From NCBI GenBank assembly GCA_039707655.1, contig CM077665.1, positions 137,535,148-137,599,147 of the forward strand: a stretch of 64,000 nt of DNA, read 5' to 3'. This document shows positions 31,936 through 44,320 of this stretch, piece by piece (position 1 is the first letter of the stretch; the number at the start of each line of letters is the position of its first letter). A program made the translations under genes and the position numbers. The notes beneath the pieces are model-generated. The model did no database searches and was not told the origin of the DNA. It worked only from the letters and a program-made list of their open reading frames with translations. The stretch comes from Elymus sibiricus. Its lineage: Eukaryota; Streptophyta; Magnoliopsida; Poales; Poaceae.

Positions 31936-33460
31936 TCATAGAAGAATTTTTTTCATTTGTTGGTATGTGAAGCTAGGTGGTATATATTTAGCGACAATGT
32001 AATTAGCATAATCAGCATACCAAGGGGTGTTTTGAGAAACACTTATTGCAACTAACTTTTCATCAGGGAAACTATCATCAATAGGTAGTGGGTGATCAAG
32101 AATATTGTCTAACCTAGACAAGTTGTCGGCTACAGGGTTCTCAGCTCCCTTCCTATCAACGATATGTAAGACAAATTCTTGAAGCAAGAGAACCCACCTA
32201 ATGAGTCTAGGTTTAACATCTTTCTTTTCAATGAGATATTTTATAGCAGCATTATCGGTGCGAACAGTAACTTTGGAGTCAACAATATAGGATCTAAATT
32301 TATCACAAGCAAACACAACTGCAAAAAATTCTTCTTCAGTAGTAGCATAATTTCGTTGGGCACTGTCTAGAGTTTTGCTAGCATAATGGATAACATTCAA
32401 TTTCTTATCAACTCTTTGTCCTAGAACAGTACCAACAACATAATCACTAGCATCACACATAATTTCAAAAGGCAAGTTCCAATCAGGTGGTTGAACGATA
32501 GGTGCAGAGGTTAAGGCTTTCTTGAGTGTTTCAAAGGCTTCCACACAATCATCATCAAAAACAAAAGGAATATCCTTTTGCAAAAGATTAGTAAGAGGCC
32601 TAGAAATTTTAGATAAGTCTTTAATGAACCTCCTATAGAAACCAACATGACCAAGGAAACTTCGAATACCTTTAATATCTTTAGGACATGGCAATTTCTC
32701 AATTGCATCAACTTTAGCTTTATCCACCTCAATACCTCGTTCAGATATTTTATGCCCGAAGACAATACCTTCATTAACCATAAAGTGGCACTTCTCCCAA
32801 TTCAAGACAAGATTAGTTTGTTCACATCTCTGCAAAACTCGATCAAGCTTGCTTAAGCAATCATCAAAAGAAGTCCCGTAAATGGAAAAATCATCCATGA
32901 AAACCTCCACAATCTTTTCAGAAAAATCAGAGAATATAGCAGTCATACATCTTTGAAAGGTAGCAGGTGCATTGCATAAACGAAAAGGCATACGTCTATA
33001 AGCCTAGGTTCCAAAAGGGCAAGTAAAGGTGGTTTTCTCTTGATCAGATTGTGACACAGGTATTTGAGAGAAACCAGAATATCCATCCAGGAAAAAAAAG
33101 TGTGTGTGCTTACATAATCTTTCTAGCATTTGATCAATGAAAGGTAGAGGATATTGATCTTTTCTAGTTGCTTTATTTAATTTTCTAAAATCGATTACCA
33201 TTCTATAGCCAGTGACAATTCTTTGTGGAATGAGTTCATTCTTGTCATTAGGAACAACGGTAATACCTCCTTACTTAGGGACACAATGAACAGGACTTAC
33301 TCATCTACTATCATCAATGGGATAGATTATACCTGCTTCCAGAAGGTTTAATATTTAAGTTCTTACCACTTCTTTCATCTTAGGATTTAATCGCCGTTGG
33401 TGATCAACAACGGGTTTAGCATCAGGTTCCATATTGATCTTGTGCTGACATAGAGTGGGA
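31936..33460 (-). pseudogene. Element F reverse transcriptase and RNase H
   Basis: Reading right to left: VIDFRKLNKATRKDQYPLPF, LDGYSGFSQI, a stop near 33003, [16 protein letters not shown], and the catalytic FMDDFS at about 32890. Thumb and connection follow ([27 protein letters not shown]), then RNase H ([43 protein letters not shown]). Upstream of 33201 the frame is broken by further stops. From 32991 to 31936 it stays open for 351 residues. Confidence 0.85.
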
Positions 33461-33521
33461 CTAATGCCCTTAAGATCATCAAGAGTATATCCAATAGCAG
33501 CCTGGTGCTTCCTTAGAACTT

Positions 33522-34054
33522 TTAATAATCTTTCTTCTTCATGTTCTGAAAGGTTAGCACTAATAATAACAGGATATATGTTTTCTCATCAAGATAAGCA
33601 TACTTCAAAGTGTCAGGCAATTGCTTTAATTCAAACACAGGATCACCTTTAGGTGGAGGAGGACCTCCAAGAGTTTCAATAGGCAAGTTGCGTTTCTGGA
33701 GAGGTTGTTGTTCAAAGAAATTTTTATCTATTTCATTTCTTTCACGCAAGTGCATATCATTTTCATGGTCAAGCAAATATTGTTCTAATGGATCAGTAGG
33801 AGGCATGACAATAGAAGCAAGACCAATTGTTTCATCTTTACTAGATGATGCTCTATCACGGGGTTGTCTACTAAACTTGGAAAAATTAAACTCATGAGAC
33901 TCACCACCAAAACTGACACCGACAGTTTGTTTTTCACAATCTATCATAGCATTGACGATGCTCAAGAAAGGTCTACCAAAGATAATGGGACAAAAGTCAT
34001 CTTGTGGGGAACCAAGAACTAGAAAATCAGTAGGGTATTTTACTTTCCCATCAT
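33522..34054 (-). pseudogene. Element F protease region
   Basis: Contains PTDFLVLGSPQDDF and IFGRPFLSIVNAMID, the C-terminal part of the Athila-type retropepsin domain, followed by the usual linker (DETIGLASIVMPPTDPLEQYLL). The N-terminal part with the catalytic Asp is missing because the sequence joins LTR DNA at about 34055-34075. Confidence 0.75.
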
Positions 34055-35041
34055 CTAATAACCCATCATCTAATAACTACTCCACAATGCATTCCCTTAG
34101 GCCCAAGGATGGTGAAGTGTCATGTAGTCGACGTTCACATGACACCACTAAGAGAATCACAACATACATATCATCAAAATATCGAACACATATCAAATTC
34201 ACATGATTACTTGCGACATGACTTCTCCCGTGACATCAAGAACAAAGGTAACTACTCACAAATAATAATCATGCTCAAGATCAGAGGGGTATTGAATAGC
34301 ATAATGGATCTGAACATATAATCTTCCACCAAATAAACCATATAGTAATCAACTACAAGATGTAATCAACACTACTAGTCACCCACAGGTACCAATCTGA
34401 GGTTCCGGTACAAAGATTGAACACAAGAGATGAACTAGGGTTTGAGAGGAGATGGTGCTGTTGAAGATGTTGATGAAGATTGGCCTCCCAAAGATGAGAG
34501 GGGTGTTGGTGATGACGATGGCTTCGATTTGCCCCTCCGGGAGGGAAGTTCCCCCGGCGGAATCGCTTCGCCGGAGGGCAAAAGTGCTTCTGCCCAAGTT
34601 CCGCCTCGAGATGGCGGCGCTCCATCCCGAAAGTCCTCTCCTTATTTTTTCTAGGTAAAAAGAGCCTATATACCAGAAGATGGGCACCGGAGGTGGGCTG
34701 AGGAGGGCACAACCCACCAGGGCGCGCCTGGGGGGGGGGCTGGCGCGCCCTGGTGTCTTGTGCCCACCAGGTTGGCCCCTTCCGGTAGTTCTTTGCTCCA
34801 GTATTTTTTATTAATTTCAAAATTATTCTTCATAAAGTTTCAACTTCATTGGAGATGTGCATAATAGGTATCTCTAATGTGCTTTTTCAGGTCCAGAGTT
34901 CTAGCTGCCGGTGTTCTCCCTCTTTGTATAAACCTTGCATATTATGAGAGAAAAGGCATTAGAATCACTCCCTAAAGCATTATTATTCAACAAAACATAA
35001 TAAATAATAGTAGGAAATCATGATGCAAAACGGACGTATCA
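34055..35041 (-). repeat. 5' LTR of element F, 3' end deleted
   Basis: On the minus strand it starts TGATACGTCCGTTTTGCATC at 35041, the start of a common Triticeae Athila-type LTR, and runs about 980 bases. A TATA-like TATATAGGC lies near 34665. It joins protease sequence at a 9-base shared word (GATGATGGG), so the LTR end and PBS are lost. Confidence 0.7.
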
Positions 35042-35275
35042 TTGAACGATGTGGCTCAGGTCCGCAGCATCCGGCGACTGAACGTAGGTGCCCTGAGAGT
35101 TAGAGCGGAAGGCATTCTCAAGCTCTTCCCAACTCCCTATGGAGTTTTCGGGAGGCTGTTCAGCCAATGCCGTGCCGGTCCTTTGAGCTTTAGTGGTAAG
35201 TACTTGATGGCGTGGAGGTCATTTCCACGAGCGATGTGTATGTGGAGAACAAAATCTTCAATCCAAACAGCCGGG
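35042..35275 (-). pseudogene. Element E gag, downstream fragment
   Basis: Encodes the part of a Ty3/gypsy gag reading VWIEDFVLHIHIARGND and KGPARHWLNSLP, then a one-base deletion shifts the frame. Removing element B and one CCGGG joins it to the frame at 42153. On its left it is interrupted by the LTR of element F at 35041. Confidence 0.8.
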
Positions 35276-36842
35276 TGATACTTGTGATCTGCGTTGGGTT
35301 TTTCGTGAAGAGGAACGGGTAATTGCAGCACAAAGCGGATAAGTATTTCCCTCATTTATGATACCAAGGTTTATCGAACCAATAGGAATATCAATCCTCA
35401 ATAGTCTTCAGCGGCTGCACACAAATGAACAAATGACTTGCACCCAACGCGAGCAAGAGGGTTGTCAATTCCCTTGATCTCGTTATTTGCAAGCAAATGA
35501 GTTGTGTAGATAATTGTTGATAAAAGCGAAATAAATAAAAAGTAAATAAAGGCAGCGAGGTAATAATAGCGTTTGTGAATATATAAGTGAATAGACCCGG
35601 GGGCCATAGTGATCTCTAGTGGCATCTCTCATGTAGGCAGCATACGGTGGGTAAACAAATTACTGTTGGGCAATTGATTGAAAAGTGGATAGTTATGCAA
35701 TGTTCACGGCAATGATCATGTATATATAGGCATCACGTCCATGAGAAAATAGGACGACTCCTACCTACACCTATTACTATTACTCCACTCATCGACCGCT
35801 ATCCAGCATGCATCTAGCGTATTAAGTAAAACAGAGTAATGCTTGGAGAACGATGACATGATGTAGACAAAGTAAACTCAAACAATATGAATGAACCCCA
35901 TCATTTTATCCGTAGTAGCAACTACACAAAGACGCATCTTGTCCCCTACTTTGTCACTGGGATATAGAAACTCGCCAGGTTGAACCTACCACAACGCACC
36001 ACTCCCACCGATGAAATATCAATCTACTTGGCCAAAGCACATCAACAGATTGGAGAGCATTACGAAGCTATAATGATCATGCACTTAAGAGATAATATAA
36101 TTCAGAGGCATCTCAAATACTTTTCTTGAATAATCTGAACATAAACCCACAATTCATCGGATCCCAACAAACACACCGCATAACAAGATTACATCGGATA
36201 GATCAAAGCAAATATGCGATGACCATTGTATTTGAAGATCATAAGAGAGAGATTGCTATCTAGGTACTAGCTATGGACCCGTAGGTCTATGGTGAACTAC
36301 TCGCACATCATCATGAGGGTAGCAAGGTTGATGAAGAGGCCCTCCGTGATCGATACCCCCTCCGACAGGGTGCCGGAACGGAGCTCCAGATGGCCTCGCG
36401 ACAGAACACAGACTTGTGGCAGAGGAAAAAGGGTTTCGAGACTGCTTCTAGGATTTTTAGGATTTTAGGGAATTTATAGGCCGAAGAGGGACGTCGGGAG
36501 GTGCCGGAGGGGGCCACCACATATCAGGGCGCGCCCCCCAGGGCGCGCCCTAATGTGTGATGGGGCCCTCGTGCACCCCCTGGCTTCGTTCCAAAGCTTG
36601 TAGGTCTTCATATAGTCTAGAAAAAATCATCAAAAAGTTTCATGGCAATTGGACTTCGTTTGGTACAGTAATCCTGAAAAGCAAAACACACGCACAAAAC
36701 AACAACTGGCACTGGGCACTGGGTTAATAGGTTAGTGCTCAAAAATATTATAAATAGGTAAATAATGACCCAAAATTATCCTAGAATGATAATATATCAG
36801 CATGGAACCATCAAAAATTATAGATACGTTGGAGATGTATCA
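35276..36842 (-). repeat. 3' LTR of element B
   Basis: 1,567 bp. Just inside, the minus strand reads AAGCTTGGGGATGCT, the PPT. It differs from its partner by scattered substitutions and short indels, clearly more than the Angela pair. Confidence 0.9.
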
Positions 36843-38630
36843 AGCATCCCCAAGCTTAATTCCTGCTCGTCCTTGAGTAGGTAAATGATAAAAACAGAAT
36901 TTTTGATGTGACATGCTATCCACTATGTAATCTTATTCATGTATGCTCATTGAGAAAAGATGAATCAACAAATATTAACATTGCAATATTCAAAGTGTAA
37001 GAAACAGAATTGTTAATTCCTAAAAGTATATGATTCTTAAGAAATGTTTACCCCCCATCCATCTTATTGTATTAGCAAGGCTGTGTCCAAGTCAGGCAAT
37101 TGGTTCATACTTTTTCAATATGCATCAACTTTTTATTCTTCACGCAATACATGAGCGTGAGGCATTAGACATAGCATTTAAATGGAATAGAGTATGGTGG
37201 TGGATATCAAAGGGGTAGTAAGTGGAGAAGATAGTCTCGTACCAACGGGCTATGGAGATGCCCATCGATAGATTTTAATGAGAGGAGTAGGAATTGCCAT
37301 GCAAATGATGCACTAGAGCTATAGGTGTATGAAAGCTCAAATGAAGCTAAGTGGGGTGTGCATCCAACTTGCTTGCTCATGAAGACCTTGGGCATTTGAG
37401 GAAGCCCGTCATAGGAATATACAAGCCAAGTTTGTAATAATGAATAGGTAATCCCCACTAGCATATGAAAGTGATATATCATGAGACTCTTTACATGAGG
37501 AAAATGGTGCCACTTTGAGGCGCAAGTGTGGTAAAGGATAGTAGCAAAGTCCCTTCTCTCATTTTCTCTCATTTTTTTGAATGGATGGTGGGCTCATTTG
37601 GCATCCCCCATATTTATTTTCGTCCAGAGTCTCATCTCGACTTATGGGAGAATCATCGTATCCATCATTATTTCCTCACTGGGACAATGCTCTAATAATG
37701 ATGATCATCACACTTTTATTTACTTACAACTCAATATGGAGAACTGATATGAAGATATGACTCTGTATGAATGCCTCTGGCAGTGTACCAGGATGTGCAA
37801 TGATCTAGCGTGACATGTATCAAAAACATTATGAAAGTGGCTTTGCCACAAATAATATGTCAGCTCTATATGATCATGCAAAGCAATATGATGATGAACG
37901 AACTAGTCATGTGAAGTGACGATGGAATTTGCATGGCAATATATCTCGGAATGGCTATGGAAATGCCATGATAGGTAGGTATGGTGGCTGTTTTGAGGAA
38001 GATATAATAAGGCTTATGTGCAACAGAGCATATCATGTCACGGGGTTTGGATGCACCGGCGAACGTTGCACCGATCCTCGAGGTGAGAACGGGCTATGCA
38101 CGGTGCCAAAGAGGCTAGCAAATTATGAAAATGTGAGATTGCGTATGTCCATGGTTTCACATTAGTCAAAATAACTCATATACTTATTGCAAAGTTTTAT
38201 TAGTTTATCATAAATCAAACTAATAATTGCATGCCCTGAGGGAAGAGGTTGGTAGGAGTTAACCATCGCGCGCTTCCGACCCGAAACAACACTAGGATTT
38301 AAACGAGGAATAGAAATGCTCACACATCATCACCATGCCTCTTTAATTTTTAGATGAACAAAAAGTTCAACCCCTCTTAATATCGACACTTCTACGGTTT
38401 AACAATTATGAACTCACACCTATTTCATATTACTACATCAATATCATTAACCCACAATTTCTTTGTATGTGCTACATGATGGTTTTGATTATCACTATTT
38501 GAATATGTAATTTTTTTGGACTAGTCTGCATGACCCATGCAAATTACCGTCACTATTTATTAACTCTCAAACAAATATAAGTGAAGAACGAGAGTGAAAT
38601 CTTTTATTTAAAATCTACACGCCACCGTGC

Positions 38631-38738
38631 TCAAAAAGATATAAGTGAAGTACTAGAGCAACTGCTAAGCTCAAAAGATATAAGTGAAGTACTAGAGCAA
38701 CTGCTAAGCTCAAAAGATATAAGTGAAGCACATAGAGT
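38631..38738. repeat. 39-40 bp tandem repeat in element B
   Basis: Two full units and one partial, each with AAGATATAAGTGAAGTACTA and ending CTGCTAAGC. The core GATATAAGTGAAG recurs in reverse in element C at 62576-62775. Confidence 0.85.
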
Positions 38739-39203
38739 ATTCTAAAAAATTATGATGAAGGTGTGTCTCTCTTAAATAGGTGTGTCCAGAAAACAATGAT
38801 TGTGGAAAACTGAAAGTAAAATCAAATTAAAGCAAATGACGCTCCAAGCAAAACTCATATCATGTGACGAATAAAATAAAGCTCCAAGTGACATACCGAT
38901 GGATTTGAGACGAAAGAGGGGATGCCTTCCGGGGCATCCCCAAGCTTAGACGCTTGAGTCTCCTTTAAAATATTAACTTGGGGTGCCTTGGGCATCCCCA
39001 AGCTTAGGCTCTTTCTACTCCTTATTCCTTTGTCCATCAAGATAACACCCAAAACTTGAAAACTTCAATCACACAAAACTCAACAAAACCTCGTGAGATC
39101 CGTTAGTATAAGAAACATATTGCATACTTTAAGTACTGTTGTAAATTGATTCAAATTTAATAAATGCATAATGGGTACTGTATTCTAACTTTTTCATGGC
39201 TTA

Positions 39204-39224
39204 CCCCCCCCCCCCCCCCCCCCC
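39204..39224. repeat. C21 homopolymer (G21 on the element strand)
   Basis: Twenty-one consecutive C in the interior of element B. Length may be imprecise in any assembly. Confidence 0.9.
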
Positions 39225-39762
39225 GATACAATCCATAGTTTAATCAAAATAAGCAACTATGCAAGCAAAAACAGAATCTGTCTAAAACAGAACAGTCTGT
39301 AGAAATCTGTAGAGAGTTTATACTTCTGTAACTCTAAAAATTGTGAAAAAATAGGAAAGCCTCGAAAATTTGTATAGAAATACTATGTAAAAATTTAAGA
39401 TCATTATCACGCTTCAGAAAAAAATAAATATTCCAGTACTGGAGTCAAAAGTTTCTGTTTTGTTTCAGCATCGATTCTACTCATCTTGTGAGTCATCCCA
39501 AAGGATTTACTTGGCACAAATACTAATTTAAACACAAAAACATAATCATTACAGAGGCAATAATCATGCTATTAAAAATAAACATAAAGTTTAAAGCAAA
39601 AATTTAAAGAGAACTATTGGGATGCCTCCCAACAAGCGCTATTGTTTTATGCCCCTAGCTAGGCATAATGATTTCAATGATGCTCACATGAAAGTAAAGA
39701 ATTGAAACACAATGGGATAATCATGAAGCATATGACAAGCAAATTTAATCCTAACACACTTC

Positions 39763-40470
39763 CTATGCATAGGAATATTTGTGAGCAAAAAATTTATGGG
39801 AGCAAGAATCAACTAGCATAGGAAGGCAAAACAAGCATAGCTTCGAAAATTTGAATACATAGGGAGAAAACTTGATATTATTGCAATTCCTACAAGGATA
39901 TGTTCCCCCCTCATAATAATTTTCAGTAGCATCATGAAGGAATTCCACAATATAGCTATCACATAAAGCATTATTTTCATGATCCACAAGCATAGAAGAT
40001 TTATTACTCTTCACAGAAGCAAATTCCTTTTCCTTCATGGTAGTGGGAGCAAACTCAACAAAATAACTTTCATGTGACACTTGATTGTCATAACCAAATT
40101 GAAAATTAATATAATGATGACAAGTTTCATGGTTATCATTACTAATTATAGCATATGTGTCATCACCACAATCATCACAAATAGGAGGCACGCAATCATC
40201 ATAATGAATTTGCTCATCAAAACTTGGGGGACAAAAAATATCATCTTCATCAAACATAGCATCCCCAAGCTTGTGGTTTTGCATATCATTAGCATCATGG
40301 ATATTCAGAGAATTCATACTAACAACATTTTTATCATTCTCATCATTGAAGGAACTCACATTAAGCATTTTTATAAATTCTTGCTGTAACAATTGAGCAC
40401 AATTTTCCGAATCCTTATTTTCACGAAAAACATTATAAAGATGAAGCATATGAGGCAACCTAAGCTCCAT
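39763..40470 (-). CDS. Gag-like ORF of element B
   Basis: 235 residues starting about 110 bases after the PBS (MELRLPHMLHLYNVF), rich in Asp, Asn, His and Cys (FCPPSFDEQIHYDDC, ICDDCGDDTYAI). It has no CCHC knuckle or enzymatic domain. Position next to the PBS suggests a gag-derived product, and element C has an ORF of similar composition at the same place. A function in packaging is only inference. Confidence 0.55.
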   Translation of the reverse strand: MELRLPHMLHLYNVFRENKDSENCAQLLQQEFIKMLNVSSFNDENDKNVVSMNSLNIHDANDMQNHKLGDAMFDEDDIFCPPSFDEQIHYDDCVPPICDDCGDDTYAIISNDNHETCHHYINFQFGYDNQVSHESYFVEFAPTTMKEKEFASVKSNKSSMLVDHENNALCDSYIVEFLHDATENYYEGGTYPCRNCNNIKFSPYVFKFSKLCLFCLPMLVDSCSHKFFAHKYSYA

Positions 40471-40578
40471 TTTTTGTATTTTTGATTTTTATGAGACAAA
40501 CTAAATATAACAGCAAATAAAAAGAAGAACAAGTGAATGAAAATTTGTGTGAAGTTACTTGGTAGTTGATGATGATAT

Positions 40579-40596
40579 TCCCCGGCAACGGCGCCA
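40579..40596 (-). other. Primer-binding site of element B
   Basis: TGGCGCCGTTGCCGGGGA on the minus strand, the tRNA-Asp-type PBS common in Athila-group elements, 11 bases inside the LTR. Confidence 0.85.
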
Positions 40597-40607
40597 GAAA
40601 TCCTTCC

Positions 40608-42152
40608 TGATACTTGTGATCTGCGTTGGGTTTTCCATGAAGAGGAACGGGTAATTGCAGCACAAAGCGGATAAGTATTTCCCTCAGTTATGAAACCAAG
40701 GTTTATCGAACCAATAGGAATTTCAATCCTCAACCGTCTTCAGCGGCTGCACACAAATGAACAAACGACTTGCAGCCAATGCGGACAAGAGGGTTGTCAA
40801 TCCCCTTGATCTCGTTATTTGCAAGCAAATGAGTTGTGTAGATAATTGTTGATAAAAGCAAAATAAATAAAAGTAAATAAAGTCAGCGAGGTAATAATAG
40901 CGTTTGCGAATATATAAGTGAATAGACCCGGGGGGCCATAGTGTTCTCTAGTGGCATCTCTCATGTAGGCAGCATACAGTGGGCAAACAAATTACTGTTG
41001 GGCAATTGATAGAAAAGCGGACAATTATGCGATGTTCACAACAATGATCATGTATATATAGGCATCATGTCCATAAGAAAATAGGCTGACTCCTACATGC
41101 ACCTATTACTATTACTCCACTCATCGACCGCTATCCAGCATGCATCTAGAGTATTAAGTAAAACAGAGTAATGCTTGGAGAACGATGACATGATGTAGAC
41201 AAAGTAAACTCAAACAATATGAATGAACCCCATCATTTTATCCTTAGTAGCAACAACACAAAGACGCATCTTGTCCCCTACTTTGTCACTGGGATATAGA
41301 AACTCGCCAGGTTGAACCTACCACAACGCACCACTCCCACCGATGAAATATCAATCTATTTGGCAAAAGCACATCAATAGATCAGAGAGCATTACGAAGC
41401 TATAATGATCATGCACTTAAGAGATAATATAATTCAAAGGCATCTCAAATACTTTTCATGAATAATCTGAACATAAACCCACAATTCATCGGATCCCAAC
41501 ACACACACCGCATAATAGGATTACATCGGATAGATCAAAGCGAAGATACAATGACCATTGTATTCGAAGATCATAAGAGAGAGAGATTGCCATCTAGGTA
41601 CTAGCTATGGACCCGTAGGTCTGTGGTGAACTACTCACATATCATCATGAGGGCAACAGAGGTCCTCCGTGATCGATCCCCCCTCCGGCAGGGTGACGGA
41701 ACGTAGCTCCAGATGGCCTCGCGATGGAACAGAGACTTACGGCGGTGGAAAAAGGGTTTCGGGACTGCTTCCAGGGTTTTTAGGATTTTAGGGAATTTAT
41801 AGGCCGAAGAGGGACGTCGGGAGGCGCCCGAGGGGCCACCACATATCAGGGCGCGCCTTGATGTGTGGTGGGGCCCTCGTGCACCCCCTGGCTTCCTTAC
41901 GAAGCTTCTAGGTCTTCATATAGTCCAAAAAAAATCATCAAAAAGTTTCGTGGCAATTGGACTTCGTTTGGTACAGTAAACCTGAAAAGCAAAAAAACAC
42001 GCAGAAAACAACAACTGGCACTGGGCACTGGGTCAATAGGTTAGTGCTCAAAAATATTATAAATTGGTAAATAATGACCAAAAAAGTAATCTAGAATGAT
42101 AATATATCTGCATGGAACAATAAAAAATTATAGATACGTTGGAGACGTATCA
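40608..42152 (-). repeat. 5' LTR of element B
   Basis: 1,545 bp. A TATA-like TATATATACA lies on the minus strand at 41051-41060. It ends at the CCGGG duplication. Confidence 0.9.
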
Positions 42153-43824
42153 CCGGGCCAGTAGTGCCGTCATATTGTTCGATGTTTACGGGTTTAAATC
42201 CCTCGGGGAACGGGTGCTGCATCACCTCGTCAGTGAAACACATCGGGTGGGTGGCGCCCCCGACCCTGGCTACGTCTCGCCGGAGGTCGGATTGAGTTCG
42301 GTCCCTATGTAGTCCTAGAATTCTATTGTTCTGGTCGAGCCAAGCCTGATACTCGTCCCATCTGGCAGGGCTTCATCCTTTGGATCCATAAATGGATCTT
42401 GTGTGTCCTGCGTGAGCATTCAGAGTGTGTAGTAGGTCGAATGGGTCTTTGGGTCACGCTGGTTCTTTCCTTCTTTGCGGGGGTCTTCGGGTACTTCTCC
42501 TACTTTGCCAGTCGGCATATCCCTTCCTCGAGGGGGGCGGTCCGACTGGTCATCCTTGGTGTGTCTAGGGAGTGCGGGCTCAAGGGCCTCGTCATAGAAT
42601 TCTGGCAATAGGCGGTAGCGCGGGTAATCTTTATTTTGATCCTGGCGTCCATAGCCATGCCCTTCCTTGGCAGCTAGGACTCGTGTCCATCTGTCATTGA
42701 CGCTGTCCTGTTCAGATTTGATTTGCTTTTGTTTCATCTCGAGGCTTCGAGTGGTGGCGATTAGGATGCGCTTGAATCGCTCTTGATCAAGCGGGTCTTC
42801 GGGGACGATGAAATCCTCATCGCCGAGACTGACATCGTCTTCGGACATAGGTAGGTAGTTGCTGTCTTCGGAATCGGCGGGGTCCTCAAGGTTTTCAGGA
42901 TCTATCTTCCCATCGGGATCGCCCTGCTGCGGTTCGGGAGCGGCTGTGTCAGCGGGATCTTCGGGGGTGTCCGATGTAAATTTGTCGGAGGCAATGATGT
43001 TTTTCCTTCCCTTGCACCCCTTGGATTTTTTACGCTGACGACGCGCTTGAGTGTGTCGTCACCACTATTTTTTGGTGGGATGCCGTCGCCGCCCAAAGCA
43101 GGCATGCTGCCGTCCTTATCGCCGGGAGTGTCCACCATGTAAACATCATATGTGGATGTGGCGGTCCATTGCCCAATTGCGGGCGGAGCAGTTGTGCCGA
43201 CGTCCGCATATGTTTCCTCGCCCTCATCCGAAGAGAAGTCCAACACATCGGATAAATCTTCGATGGTGGCTATTAAGTGGGTGGTAGCTGGGAAGCAAAA
43301 TTCCAAGTGACCGGCCTCCAGACCGTTCTGAGTATAGGTCGGGACCGGGGAATCTGTAATTTCCATTGCTTGGATCTGGGCGAGAGTCTCGTTTGATGAC
43401 GAGGGGCTGGCCGGACTATCCTTTGACGTTTCGACTGAGCTGTACTCAGACATGTCAGCCCAATGAGTGTGTTCGGCCAGAGTTGACCCCTGACCTTGGC
43501 ATGTTATGATCGGATCCGGACTCAAGGCCCGATCCGAGGACGTTGTCCCGGACATTATGTCGGGGAAGAGATTAGAAGTCAAGGCTTTGGGGCTACTGTG
43601 CTCGTCAGTCAAGGCTGAGAGCTCGGAGAGAACCAAATCGCCTTGGCGTTGGCGATGTAATCTAGATCGCCAAACTTGATTCCCTGACCCGTGGCGAACC
43701 CGACGATCTGGTCAGGGTGATCTGCCGCTCCGATGAGAAGAGCGTCGTCGTCGAACATGGAGGGCTGACCGGGGACGAAGATATCGTCGGTGCGGAGCCC
43801 GTCGCTGGTGACGTGGCAAGCCAT
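42153..43824 (-). pseudogene. Element E gag, upstream fragment
   Basis: The probable start is the ATG at 43824 (MACHVTSDGLRTDD), 30 bases after the PBS. Three overlapping frames cover it (to 43609, to 42902 and to 42420), so at least two frameshifts have occurred. The first part is acidic (FVPGQPSMFDDDALL). The third is a charged helical region (DQERFKRILIATTRSLEMKQKQ). Near 42160-42240 it enters the capsid-like domain that continues at 35275. Confidence 0.7.
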
Positions 43825-43852
43825 CGATCCTTCTCGCGATTCTGAAGTGGAA

Positions 43853-43871
43853 CTCTCAATGAAAGCACCAA
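43853..43871 (-). other. Primer-binding site of element E
   Basis: TTGGTGCTTTCATTGAGAG on the minus strand, directly next to the LTR. tRNA not assigned. Confidence 0.55.
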
Positions 43872-44320
43872 TGTCGGTGTCAAAACCGGCAGATATCAGG
43901 TAGGGGGTCCCGAACTGTGGATCTTGGATTGATGGGTTACAGGAGACTAGGGAGACGATGTTTACCAAGGTTCGGGCCTTCTTAAGGGAGGTAAAACTCT
44001 ACGTCCTGCTTTGATTGTATTGAGTATGGGGTATTGAGTACAGAGTTGATCTACCTCGAGATCGTATGATGTGGTCTAAACCCTAAGAGTAATGATCTTA
44101 ACCCTTTTCCCTACGAACTAAAACCCTATTGTTTATATAGTCCCCAGGGGTATCTAGGTTTACACAATGTCGGTTACATCAGGAAAGGAATATGCCGAAC
44201 CCATCGTCTTGTACTTGGATTGCACGTCATGACCCGGGAGATTCCGTCTTGGTTATGGTGTCCGGACCTTCCTTGACAATCACAGGGCGGCCCATTGTCC
44301 GGCCCATAGAGATAGGCCGG
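43872..44320 (-). repeat. 5' LTR of element E, truncated
   Basis: 449 bases starting TGTCGGTGTCAAAACCGG on the given strand. A TATA-like CTATATAAAC lies on the minus strand at 44131-44140. It does not end in CA at 44320, because the LTR of G begins there. Confidence 0.75.

Larger units (their letters stand above)
31474..35041 (-). mobile_element. Element F: Athila-type Gypsy element, truncated
   Basis: Minus-strand element with part of the 5' LTR on the right (34055-35041), then protease, RT, RNase H and the N-terminal half of integrase, where element A has inserted at 31474. The rest lies left of the window. The LTR runs almost directly into protease, so PBS, leader and gag are gone. RT of the FMDDFS type and no chromodomain fit the Athila lineage. 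Many in-frame stops make it an old copy. It is inserted in the gag of element E, after 35042. Confidence 0.8.
36843..39762 (-). other. Non-coding interior of element B
   Basis: About 2.9 kb with no conserved ORF. It contains repeated PPT-like AAGCTTGGGGATGC words (36843, 38933, 38989), two hairpins at 38918-38941 and 38977-39002, the 39 bp tandem repeat and the C21 run. Confidence 0.6.
35276..42152 (-). mobile_element. Element B: non-autonomous Athila-type element, 6.9 kb
   Basis: Flanked by perfect CCGGG duplications (35271-35275, 42153-42157). LTRs are 35276-36842 and 40608-42152, TGATAC...GTATCA on both strands. A perfect 18-base PBS of the tRNA-Asp type adjoins the right LTR, so it reads leftward. 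The 3.77 kb interior has one 235-residue gag-like ORF next to the PBS and no protease, RT or integrase. It must be mobilised by a relative. It matches the Sabrina-like group of wheat in style, which I do not assert as its name. Confidence 0.85.
42153..44320 (-). mobile_element. Element E: Tat-lineage Gypsy element, 5' LTR and gag
   Basis: Minus-strand element with part of the 5' LTR (43872-44320), PBS and gag. Its gag continues at 35275 after element B and is then cut by element F. Everything downstream lies left of the window. The LTR start TGTCGGTGTCAAAACC and the PBS TTGGTGCTTTCATTGAG are of a Tat-type wheat family. This is the outermost element recognised on this side of the nest. Confidence 0.75.

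Noticed and set aside
34353..34820. 155-residue minus-strand frame in element F LTR
   Set aside because: Wholly inside LTR sequence, with His/Gln-rich translation and no homology I recognise.
37207..37572. 121-residue minus-strand frame in element B
   Set aside because: Non-coding interior of a pol-less element; no conserved motif and no counterpart recognised in element C.
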